The translations under genes and the position numbers were made by a program. Below the pieces are notes generated by a model that was given only the letters and a program-made list of their open reading frames with translations, did not search any database and had not been told where the DNA came from. Below, in pieces: positions 46,207 through 54,870 of a DNA stretch of 64,000 nucleotides. Position 1 is the stretch's first letter, and every line of letters starts with the position of its first letter. The DNA comes from Bacteroidia bacterium. Lineage in GTDB: Bacteria > Bacteroidota > Bacteroidia > Chitinophagales > Chitinophagaceae. The stretch lies in NCBI GenBank assembly GCA_030426665.1, contig JAUHYD010000021.1, positions 1 to 64,000 of the forward strand, read 5' to 3'.

Positions 46207-47364
46207 ATGCCACACTATTTCTCATTAGGAAAAATACCACATAAACGCCATACGCAGTTCAGGCAGCCGGATGGCTCTCTGTATGCGGAGCAGTTGTTTA
46301 GTACCGAGGGGTTTTCATCTAACTCATCGCTTTTATATCATATTCACCCGCCTACTCAAATACTTAAAGCTGAGGAACCAATTGATGTAGCACCTAAAGC
46401 AGCTACTTCTAACATATTGAAACACAGAAGCTTTAAGGGTTTCGACATTGCTCCCGAAGCTAATTATCTGAAAAGCCGTAAGACGGTTCTTTTTAATAGC
46501 GATGTTCACCTGACGCTGGCGGCACCAACCAAGGGGTTGACAGATAATGTGTTCTATAAGAACGCCGATACAGACGAAGTTTTATTCATACATGAAGGAA
46601 AAGGCGTACTGAAAACACAGTATGGACAAATACCGTTCGGGTATGGCGATTATGTAGTTGTTCCCAGGGGCGTTATCTATCAGATTGAGTTTGAAAATGA
46701 GAACAACAGACTATTCATCATAGAGTCTTTTAGCCCGATAACCTTCCCCAAAAGATACCTCAGCAAATACGGGCAACTATTAGAGCATGCACCGTTCTGC
46801 GAAAGAGACCTGCGCAAACCACAGGACTTAGAGTCCATCGACATGAAGGGAGAGTTTCTGGTTCAGGTCAAGAAGAAAGGGTTGCTATACCCTATCTGGT
46901 ATGGTCATCACCCATTCGATGTGATTGGCTGGGATGGATGCGAGTACCCGTACGCCATCAGTATCCATGACTTTGAACCTATTACCGGTCGTGTGCACCA
47001 ACCACCACCGGTACATCAGACTTTTGATGCACACAACTTTGTGATATGTTCGTTTGTACCAAGGTTGTTTGATTACCATCCACAAGCTATTCCTGCTCCA
47101 TATAACCATAGCAACATCGACAGTGATGAAGTGCTATATTATGTTGACGGAGACTTTATGAGTCGCAAACACGTGGAGCGCGGTATGATAACGCTGCACC
47201 CTGCCGGCATTCCTCATGGGCCACACCCCGGTACCGTTGAAAAAAGCATCGGCGCAAAAGAAACTCAGGAGCTTGCAGTAATGGTAGATACTTTCCGCCC
47301 GCTGATGCTTACCGAAGCGTCTGTGGGTATTGAAGACGAAAGCTATATTACAAGCTGGATTTAG
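46207..47364 (+). CDS. hmgA: Homogentisate 1,2-dioxygenase
   Basis: 385 residues, a two-cupin fold. It opens the aromatic ring of homogentisate to maleylacetoacetate in tyrosine breakdown. Sequence signs: YHIHPPTQ near the N-terminus, GHHPFDVIGWDGCEYPY, and the iron-binding region PYNHSNIDSDEVLYYVDGDF with ITLHPAGIPHGPHPG. It is shorter than the eukaryotic enzyme but matches the Bacteroidota form. The next gene encodes the enzyme of the preceding step, so the two form a tyrosine-degradation pair. A near-promoter TAATTTTA is at 46183-46190. The substrate call rests on the neighbour and overall family likeness. Confidence 0.9.
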   Translation: MPHYFSLGKIPHKRHTQFRQPDGSLYAEQLFSTEGFSSNSSLLYHIHPPTQILKAEEPIDVAPKAATSNILKHRSFKGFDIAPEANYLKSRKTVLFNSDVHLTLAAPTKGLTDNVFYKNADTDEVLFIHEGKGVLKTQYGQIPFGYGDYVVVPRGVIYQIEFENENNRLFIIESFSPITFPKRYLSKYGQLLEHAPFCERDLRKPQDLESIDMKGEFLVQVKKKGLLYPIWYGHHPFDVIGWDGCEYPYAISIHDFEPITGRVHQPPPVHQTFDAHNFVICSFVPRLFDYHPQAIPAPYNHSNIDSDEVLYYVDGDFMSRKHVERGMITLHPAGIPHGPHPGTVEKSIGAKETQELAVMVDTFRPLMLTEASVGIEDESYITSWI

Positions 47365-47551
47365 GCATTACCTGATGTTGTTTAACCTTTCCAATTAAAC
47401 CAGTTATACAATATGAGATTCGAATTATCGTGTCGCGCAAATACAAAAGAGTTATTGAGAACCTCAGCTATGGCAGAGTGGAGTCGATAATGTTTCGCAA
47501 AAGCAAGTAGTAAGTAATTCACATTGTAAAATCTTTAAAACATTATAAATA

Positions 47552-48682
47552 ATGCAAGCTCAAACAGTAAGCCAGAAAATGAAGGAAGCAAAAGACTTCC
47601 TGCCGATAAACGGAACAGACCACGTAGAGTTTTACGTAGGTAATGCAAAACAAGCAGCACACTTTTACAAAACAGCCTTCGGGTTTCAGTCATTAGCTTA
47701 TGCCGGACCAGAAACGGGTGTGCGTGACAGGGCTTCTTATGTATTGCAACAGGGCAAAATCAGAATCGTGCTAACTACAGCATTAAAATCGGACCACCCT
47801 GTGTCTGACCATGTGAGAAAACATGGTGACGGTGTAAAGGTATTAGCACTATGGGTAGACGATGCATATAAGTCGTATGAAGAAACAGTATCTCGTGGTG
47901 GCAAGTCTTACATGGAGCCACAGACCATCACAGACGATCATGGTGAAGTACGCATGAGCGGAATATACACCTACGGAGAAACTGTCCATCTGTTTATCGA
48001 ACGTAAAAACTATAGTGGCATTTTCCTGCCCGGATACAAGGAGTGGAAAAGCGACTATAACCCAACCGAGACAGGTCTGCTGCATGTAGACCACTGTGTG
48101 GGTAATGTTGGATGGAATCGCATGAACCCAACCATCAAGTGGTACGAAGACGTGATGGGCTTTGTGAATATCCTATCGTTTGATGACAAGCAAATCAACA
48201 CCGAATACTCTGCTCTGATGAGTAAAGTGATGAGCAACGGTAATGGCTTTGTGAAGTTCCCAATTAATGAGCCTGCTGAGGGCAAGAAGAAATCGCAGAT
48301 AGAAGAATATCTGGACTTCTATGAGGGAGAAGGCGTACAGCACGTAGCTATTGCAACCGCCGACATCGTAAAAACTGTCCGTCAGCTAAAAGCACGTGGT
48401 GTGCAGTTTCTGGATGCACCACCAAATGCATACTACGAAGATTTACCAAACCGTGTTGGTAAGATAGATGAAGACATTGCACCGCTGCAGGAGTTAGGGA
48501 TATTAGTAGACTGCGATGAAGAAGGCTATTTGCTGCAGTTATTCACCAAGCCATTGGAAGACCGCCCTACCCTGTTCTTCGAAATCATTCAGCGCAAGGG
48601 TGCGCAGAGCTTCGGAGCTGGCAACTTTAAGGCTTTGTTTGAATCAATAGAAAGAGAACAAGCTAAGAGAGGCAATCTGTAG
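47552..48682 (+). CDS. hppD: 4-hydroxyphenylpyruvate dioxygenase
   Basis: 376 residues made of two glyoxalase-like halves. It converts 4-hydroxyphenylpyruvate to homogentisate, the substrate of the upstream enzyme. The iron ligands are H181 (LHVDHCVGNV), H264 (GVQHVAIAT) and E344 (LFFEIIQRKG), matching the spacing of the human enzyme. The C-terminal helix FGAGNFKALFESIEREQAKRG is intact. The last 41 bp and the terminator that follows are duplicated at 50137-50233. It is 187 bp after hmgA without a clear gene between them. Confidence 0.95.
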   Translation: MQAQTVSQKMKEAKDFLPINGTDHVEFYVGNAKQAAHFYKTAFGFQSLAYAGPETGVRDRASYVLQQGKIRIVLTTALKSDHPVSDHVRKHGDGVKVLALWVDDAYKSYEETVSRGGKSYMEPQTITDDHGEVRMSGIYTYGETVHLFIERKNYSGIFLPGYKEWKSDYNPTETGLLHVDHCVGNVGWNRMNPTIKWYEDVMGFVNILSFDDKQINTEYSALMSKVMSNGNGFVKFPINEPAEGKKKSQIEEYLDFYEGEGVQHVAIATADIVKTVRQLKARGVQFLDAPPNAYYEDLPNRVGKIDEDIAPLQELGILVDCDEEGYLLQLFTKPLEDRPTLFFEIIQRKGAQSFGAGNFKALFESIEREQAKRGNL

Positions 48683-48738
48683 TTATTGCAATAAACAAAC
48701 AATACAACAAGGGCTTTGCCGATTGGCAAAGCCCTTGT
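48642..48738. repeat. 97-bp direct repeat, left copy (3' end of hppD plus terminator)
   Basis: Matches 50137-50233 with two mismatches (stop TAG against TAA at 48682/50177, and T against C at 48703/50198). It spans the last 13 codons and stop of hppD, the spacer, and most of the terminator. Confidence 0.92.
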
Positions 48739-48743
48739 TGTAT
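48702..48743 (+). terminator. Terminator of hppD
   Basis: A perfect 19-bp stem (core AAGGGCTTTGCC / GGCAAAGCCCTT, outer pairs ATAC/GTAT) around GATT. It is followed by GCCCTGC, so it lacks a long T-run downstream; the stem itself ends in TTGTTGTAT. Confidence 0.8.
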
Positions 48744-48842
48744 GCCCTGCAAAGTGGGTAACCAGAGATTTTGGGCATATTTATTTATTAGTTTATATTA
48801 TCTTTCAGACCTAATCAATTGTAGATATTTAACGACAAAAAA

Positions 48843-50120
48843 ATGAAACTGATTATTCATTTTACCACAATAGTATTTTTTGCATTCCTATCGGTCAAAA
48901 GCGCAACGAGCCAAACGGCTATACATATTGTAAATGGTGAAATTGAATTTTATTGTGAAAGTAAATCTGAAACCAAAAATAAAGAAGCCATTGCCAACTA
49001 TAGATATTTTTTAGGCATTGAACCCGTAACCGACAGCGAATTCCATAATAGAGGACTCGCAAAAACATTACTTGGACGTTATGACGAGGCATTGTCAGAC
49101 ATGAATAAAGCAATAAGGCTGAACCCTGAATTTGAATTGGCTTACATAAACAGAGCCTTTATTGAAGTCGCACTTGAGCGGTATAAAGAAGCAGTAGCTG
49201 ACTGTGATACAGCTATTACAATTAACCAACACTCAGCAATTGCATACCACAATAGAGCCAAGGCTAAAGAGAATCTAGAGCAATACAAAGATGCACTATC
49301 TGATTATAACGAGGCAATAGAACTAGCACCCGGCTATTCATTAGCTTACTCAAACAGAGGCGGCTTGAAAGCAGTATTAAATCAATTTGAGGGGTCGATA
49401 TCAGATTGTAATGAAGCTATTCGACTTGACTCCATGAATAGTCACGCATACGTAAATAGAGGCCATGCCAAAATATGTCAAGACAGATATACCGAAGCAG
49501 AATTAGATATCCGGAAAGCAATTAATTTGGATTCACAAAACAGCAAAGCTTATTTTAATAGCGCGTTGATAAAAGCAGGGTTTAATCGACATCAAGAGGC
49601 AGTTAGAGACTATGACAAAGCAATAGAATTAGACCCTAAGTTTGCCGAGGCGTATTACAATCGGGGTGTCGAGAATATCATTTTAAACAAGTTTGAAAAA
49701 GCGATTGAAAGCTTTAATGAAACTATCAAGCGAGACCCACAACACAATGACGCATATAACAACCGAGGATATTCCAGACTTAAAATAAAACTATACAAGG
49801 AAGCACTTAGAGACTTCGACACTTCGATTGTGATAAACCCTCAAAATGCATTTGCATTTAATAATCGAGGAAATGTCCGGCTACGACTTAAACAATTCAA
49901 ACTAGCGTTGCCGGACTTAGAAAAATCTATTCTGCTTGATTCGACGAACGCATACGCATATAATAACAGGGGATATGCTTATTACAAGCTAGAGCAGTAT
50001 AACCTGGCTATTAGTAATTATGACAAAGCAATTAACGTAGGTGGTGCAGACTTCATTCCTGAGTATAAATACAGAGATGAGGCAACCAAAAAGATTAATA
50101 AATCCAGCAAAACCCATTAA
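48843..50120 (+). CDS. Secreted TPR-repeat protein
   Basis: 425 residues. After a signal peptide (MKLIIHFTTIVFFAFLSVKSATSQ) there are about ten tetratricopeptide repeats from residue 65 to 410, each with the pattern AYxNRGxxKxxLxxYxxALxDYxxAIxLDPxx. TPR solenoids bind protein partners; no catalytic domain is present. It has a signal peptide but no T9SS domain, so it probably stays in the periplasm. It is enclosed by 97-bp direct repeats copied from the end of hppD, so it looks like an inserted cassette. Confidence 0.87.
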   Translation: MKLIIHFTTIVFFAFLSVKSATSQTAIHIVNGEIEFYCESKSETKNKEAIANYRYFLGIEPVTDSEFHNRGLAKTLLGRYDEALSDMNKAIRLNPEFELAYINRAFIEVALERYKEAVADCDTAITINQHSAIAYHNRAKAKENLEQYKDALSDYNEAIELAPGYSLAYSNRGGLKAVLNQFEGSISDCNEAIRLDSMNSHAYVNRGHAKICQDRYTEAELDIRKAINLDSQNSKAYFNSALIKAGFNRHQEAVRDYDKAIELDPKFAEAYYNRGVENIILNKFEKAIESFNETIKRDPQHNDAYNNRGYSRLKIKLYKEALRDFDTSIVINPQNAFAFNNRGNVRLRLKQFKLALPDLEKSILLDSTNAYAYNNRGYAYYKLEQYNLAISNYDKAINVGGADFIPEYKYRDEATKKINKSSKTH

Positions 50121-50136
50121 AAAATGCCTTTACTCA

Positions 50137-50233
50137 AATCAATAGAAAGAGAACAAGCTAAGAGAGGCAATCTGTAATTATTGCAATAAACAAACAACAC
50201 AACAAGGGCTTTGCCGATTGGCAAAGCCCTTGT
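50137..50233. repeat. 97-bp direct repeat, right copy (ends the TPR cassette)
   Basis: Copy of the hppD 3' end with no hppD gene in front of it. It includes a hairpin with a 14-bp stem (50202-50233, ACAAGGGCTTTGCC / GGCAAAGCCCTTGT), whose outer pairs are lost after TTGT, followed by ACTTT. It can end transcripts of both the TPR gene and the minus-strand gene that stops at 50295. Confidence 0.92.
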
Positions 50234-50294
50234 ACTTTCACACGTTTACAAACAACATGACCAACTATCATGTTATCGTAACCCCAGCCGCATA

Positions 50295-53200
50295 CTAATT
50301 CTGAATTACAACTTTAAAAGCAGAAGTTTCTCCTTTCGCGTCTGTAATATTCACCATATACAAACCGGGTACTATATTATTCAACTGTAGTTGCGACTGA
50401 CCTCCTTTGAAGTCTAGCACACCTTTGTACACAGTAGCACCTGCATAGTTCATCACCTGAACTGATGTTGATGCATCCTCAGCAACACTTTGCGTAATGA
50501 TGATGTTACCATCACTAGGATTGGGTAGAAGCGTATAATGGCTGTCCTTTACGACAGACCAATCGATGTCTCTGCCATCTCCGCCTGGTCCCATTCTTTC
50601 AGCGGACTCTTCAGGCACGTCAGGTGCGCAAATATCCGGGTCTGGGAGGTCACCACCGCAACCACTTGCAGCATCCAGCACATTCGTACCATAACTATAA
50701 GCTGTAGCTGTTCCGGAAGAACCATTGTTTGTTGGTCGGTAAATGTAATCACCAGTTGCAACATTCCTAACATACATAGTAGAAAGCGTTGCATTGGCAC
50801 CGCTTGCAAAAGTCTGATACACACTTGCGTCTAACCAACCCGGCCAACCAGTAGTACCCGCTCCGTCATCATACCAGAGATTATCTGCTGGTTCGCATGT
50901 ATCACCTTGGGTGCCAATTATCGCCTTTGCAGATGACGAGAATGTAACGTCCGAAGATAACACCATACCATAAGTATGACGCTCCATTACATTATTATGC
51001 CAATCTATGCTACTAGTATCGGCAAAACGATAACCGATGCCGATGTCTTTAACATGATTGCACGAAACATTTGAGGGAGAACCATCGTTGCTAACCTTTT
51101 GTAGCAATACCCCAGACGAGGTTGCAGCAGCAGGTAAAGGATAGTTGTATTTTTCATTAGCTGTAATATCGCCATAAACATAATTTCCTGACACATCGTT
51201 TAGTGCTGCAACACGATTACAGAAAATGCCATAACGAGTATTCGTTACATCGGACAAGTTTGTGACAACAACGGTGTCCTCAGAAATCGTTGTATTGATA
51301 TACGTAGACCTTATAGGCAGTGAAGGATTATTCGCACTATAGTCCAAGACATATATGCCTTTCGTAAATCCAGTAATGTGATTTGATAATATATTCAAGT
51401 CTACATTAGATGTCGTGCAGTCGCTATTATCCGATACAATTATTCCACTTTCACAACGCTCTACAGAACCGTCAGGAATAACACCCGACAACTTGTTATT
51501 TTCGATAAAAATAGAACCATTACTAATATAACAATTATTTATGCTTGCACGGATTCCATATTCATAGTTATTTATGCTGTTATTAGAAATGTTGTAAACT
51601 GAAATATCGCGCACACCGGCTCCGACGTCAATGCCGAAATTATCTGCACCTGTGGTCTCTGTAGACTTCATTTCAGTATTGTTACAGTTGATCTGATAAG
51701 CACCCTGAATGGCTACCCCATAATAACAATTGTAAAAACGGTTATTGGTCCTGTAATTGGATCCAGACAGCACATCTATTGAATTCTTATCTGTTGCATT
51801 AGAAATCGATTGTATCCCTTTCCCTTCCGAGCTTCCAGCATAAGGCAATCCACTAAATATATTATTATAAAACTGCACATTAGAACTCTCCGCATAAACT
51901 CCCTTCGCCAGAGTGTCAAACAGGTTATAATTATCAGCGTCGCTAGAGTCCCCGATAACAATGCTGTAGAATACCGGATTGGCAATACTAATTGTAGAGT
52001 CGGCTGACCCACTATTTGCTATCCACATACCTATCTGTGGGTCACCTAGAACAGGGAATGTATCAATAACGAATTCAGGATTGTAGCCAGATTCTGACGT
52101 AGTTGGCGCTTTCAGACTTACTGCTGTTGGCCATACAAACGGATAATAATCGGTTGGAGCTGTAGCACTTGGAATCGAATAGTTACAATAATTCCGACGT
52201 GAAAACACACTATTTTTTACAACTACGGGATATGTATGCTCCGTTGTATCTAGCATCAAATCTAAAATCTTCAAACCATAACCATTATCATTATAAATAG
52301 CATTGTTGCTAAATATAATATCTCCAGACGAAGGAGCAGTTGCTAATGTTGGTACTACTGAAGTCTGTACGGCAATGCCAGCATTCTCAATTAATGTATT
52401 GCTGTCAATTGTTAATTGACCAATGTTGGGTGTATTATTAACAACTTTTATTCCGGCCCATCTACAAGAAGGGTGTGAGAAGATATGAACATTTCTAAGT
52501 TCAACCAATGTCTCTATTTCAATTATCACATTATTACCCATAAGCAACACAGAGCCTGGTGCAGGTGATGCCGTTAATTTCCGATTAGGCATAGTGGAGT
52601 TTTCCGGAATAAAGTAGTTTCCAGGAATCGTCGGAGAGATTACAGACGTATCCAAAACCGCCAAGTGGGGGTCTATTGTACGAAAATTTTGAACGGTATC
52701 ACAGCCGACACATGTGGCGCATGTTGGTTTAAATAGATCACAAGGCTCACAAGTATTAGGTGTAACAAATTTGACAGCTGCGGTAGCTGAACAACCTCCT
52801 GCGTTTGTTACTGTCACAATATTATGACCAGCAACCGGCGGAGAAGTAATAGTAAAGATTTCAGCATCTCCAACCGTAGCATGTGTTCCAGGCATTCCAA
52901 GATTCCATACATACGATGCACCTGCCCCGCCACCATATACCGCAAGTTTCATACCTGGGCAATATGCCAATACATAGTCACACGTTTGGATAGGCGCTAT
53001 CTCGCAAATACTTACGCTGAACGTATCGCCAACAGTCACCAGTGCGGTGTCCAAACACCCTGCTGCAGTCTCATAGGAGATAATTACTGTTCCAGGAGAT
53101 ACGCCACTAACTAATCCGGAAGTACCTACAGTTGCAACTCCAACATCGCTGCTGCTCCATGTTCCTCCTGTCGGAGTTCCCATTAATAAAATATTATCAT

Positions 53201-54188
53201 CAAAACAAACACTTGTCGCCCCTGTAATTTCTGCTTCTTCAACTGTCAGAATAGCGGTTGTATAACAACCTGTAGGCAACATATAGGTAATCACGGAAGT
53301 TCCACCGGAGGTACCTGTCACAATGCCTGTCCCGCTGCCAACGATCGCAACACCGCCGTCACTACTACTCCATGTACCACCTGCCGGTGTAGAATTGAGC
53401 GTAGTTGAAGCACCAACACATATTGTTGTTGTACCAGATATCGGAGAAGGAGTTGGATAAACCGTCACCACAGTGGTTGTATAACAACCTGTAGACAAAC
53501 TATATGTTATGACTACGGTTCCGTCTGTCACACCGGTAACAATTCCTGTTCCGCTACCTACTGTGGCAATAAAATCGTCGTCACTTGTCCATGTTCCTCC
53601 ACCGGGCGTCGAATACAAAGTAGTCGTAGCACCCTTACAAACTTTTTTGGTGCCGGTGATTTCAGAAGGTGTCGGGTAAACGGTAACTATTGTAGTCACA
53701 TAACATCCTGTAGACAACATATATGTTATTTCCGCAGTTCCGTCAGAGATACCCGTAACAATACCGCTGCCACTTCCTACCGTAGCCACGCCAACGTCGC
53801 TACTGGTCCATGTTCCTCCGCTGGGTGAAGACGCAAGCGGTATAGTTTGTCCGACACATACTGTCCCAGGTCCGAGAATTGGATCCGGTAATGGGTCAGC
53901 TATCAGTTCAAAGGAAAATGAAAAATCTCCACAACTTGTACTTAGGAAATATGTAATTATCGCGGAACCCTCTCCGACAACATGAATTTCTCCGGTTTCA
54001 GGGTCAATGGTGGCTACTTCTTCATCGCTGCTGGCCCATGAACCTCCGGGAAATAATATTGCAATTGAATCTGCACATGGCGGTAGACTAATATCGTCTT
54101 CGACGCATCCATGTATTTCTGCCCCAAAGCCGGTTGTTGCAAACAGGCTCAGGCAAATTATCATAAATAATTTTAATTTGTTTTTCAT
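50295..54188 (-). CDS. Large secreted protein with Ig-like repeats, beta-helix and T9SS sorting domain
   Basis: 1297 residues. A signal peptide (to about 22, TTGFGA) is followed by four to five Ig-like (BIG-type) repeats of about 70 residues between 70 and 390, each with CxGxxxxLxSxPxGGTWSSSDxxVATVGSGTGIVTGxxxGTxxITYxLSTGC. A PKD-like stretch (about 400-480) and a long right-handed beta-helix region (about 500-1150, e.g. NNAIYNDNGYGLKILD) come next. The end is a T9SS type A domain (YTLLPNPSDGNIII to FKVVIQN). It is likely an adhesin or matrix protein on the cell surface. A cysteine-rich spot (CDLFKPTCATCVGCDT) is unusual. Confidence 0.9.
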   Translation of the reverse strand: MKNKLKLFMIICLSLFATTGFGAEIHGCVEDDISLPPCADSIAILFPGGSWASSDEEVATIDPETGEIHVVGEGSAIITYFLSTSCGDFSFSFELIADPLPDPILGPGTVCVGQTIPLASSPSGGTWTSSDVGVATVGSGSGIVTGISDGTAEITYMLSTGCYVTTIVTVYPTPSEITGTKKVCKGATTTLYSTPGGGTWTSDDDFIATVGSGTGIVTGVTDGTVVITYSLSTGCYTTTVVTVYPTPSPISGTTTICVGASTTLNSTPAGGTWSSSDGGVAIVGSGTGIVTGTSGGTSVITYMLPTGCYTTAILTVEEAEITGATSVCFDDNILLMGTPTGGTWSSSDVGVATVGTSGLVSGVSPGTVIISYETAAGCLDTALVTVGDTFSVSICEIAPIQTCDYVLAYCPGMKLAVYGGGAGASYVWNLGMPGTHATVGDAEIFTITSPPVAGHNIVTVTNAGGCSATAAVKFVTPNTCEPCDLFKPTCATCVGCDTVQNFRTIDPHLAVLDTSVISPTIPGNYFIPENSTMPNRKLTASPAPGSVLLMGNNVIIEIETLVELRNVHIFSHPSCRWAGIKVVNNTPNIGQLTIDSNTLIENAGIAVQTSVVPTLATAPSSGDIIFSNNAIYNDNGYGLKILDLMLDTTEHTYPVVVKNSVFSRRNYCNYSIPSATAPTDYYPFVWPTAVSLKAPTTSESGYNPEFVIDTFPVLGDPQIGMWIANSGSADSTISIANPVFYSIVIGDSSDADNYNLFDTLAKGVYAESSNVQFYNNIFSGLPYAGSSEGKGIQSISNATDKNSIDVLSGSNYRTNNRFYNCYYGVAIQGAYQINCNNTEMKSTETTGADNFGIDVGAGVRDISVYNISNNSINNYEYGIRASINNCYISNGSIFIENNKLSGVIPDGSVERCESGIIVSDNSDCTTSNVDLNILSNHITGFTKGIYVLDYSANNPSLPIRSTYINTTISEDTVVVTNLSDVTNTRYGIFCNRVAALNDVSGNYVYGDITANEKYNYPLPAAATSSGVLLQKVSNDGSPSNVSCNHVKDIGIGYRFADTSSIDWHNNVMERHTYGMVLSSDVTFSSSAKAIIGTQGDTCEPADNLWYDDGAGTTGWPGWLDASVYQTFASGANATLSTMYVRNVATGDYIYRPTNNGSSGTATAYSYGTNVLDAASGCGGDLPDPDICAPDVPEESAERMGPGGDGRDIDWSVVKDSHYTLLPNPSDGNIIITQSVAEDASTSVQVMNYAGATVYKGVLDFKGGQSQLQLNNIVPGLYMVNITDAKGETSAFKVVIQN

Positions 54189-54783
54189 TAGAGTATATTT
54201 TAAATTAAGTTATACTATTCTTATAGTAACATCTAGCAATTATTGGGTGCATAAACCCCTTTCTAAAAGTCTGTAGGAAGGCGAGTAGATTTTCTTAGGT
54301 ATATTTTTTTAGCTTTTCATAGGCAAATTGATTTGGTAAAAATTTCATTAGGTGAGGTGACCATATGGGATATTTTAATGGCACATTGTCGTGCACTTTT
54401 GAATATTCAAAATCGGGTATCTGAGATAAGCTAATTGCAATATACAAAAAAAATCCAAAAATATTAACGCATCGTTCACAAAGTATATTTTATTATAGAT
54501 AAATAAAAATAGCAAACACTTTACATAGATATGTTAACTTTATAATTACTTGATTTTATTTTTAAATATTTAAAAACGAAACTTGATTCAGGAAATGCGG
54601 TCAGTATAACAAATTTCATAGAATCGTAAGACAAAAAAGTGAAGTGGTGATTGCTACCGGAAGCATACACAATTTAGTAACGTAAGGATTGAAAGCACAG
54701 AAAGTGTCGATGCAGAAAACTAAATTAATTTATTAGAAAAACAGAAGCGCACCAAACTTAGAAATGTTATCTTCAATTACACT
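54189..54783. other. AT-rich intergenic region, nothing recognised
   Basis: About 600 bp before the repeated terminator, with no supported gene. It must contain the promoter of the 1297-residue protein on the minus strand, but I found no exact TAnnTTTG on that strand. Confidence 0.6.
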
Positions 54784-54837
54784 AATAAACAAACAACACA
54801 ACAAGGGCTTTGCCAATTGGCAAAGCCCTTGTTGTGT
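54784..54837. terminator. Third copy of the hppD-type terminator hairpin
   Basis: Starts AATAAACAAACAACAC as in the 50137-50233 copy and forms a perfect 19-bp stem (54796-54837) with loop AATT. It probably ends the minus-strand cyclase transcript that stops at 54871. The outer pairs read ACAC/GTGT here, against ATAC/GTAT at hppD, a compensated change. Confidence 0.85.
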
Positions 54838-54870
54838 ATAGACACGGAAACAAATTAAATATGACAGCGG

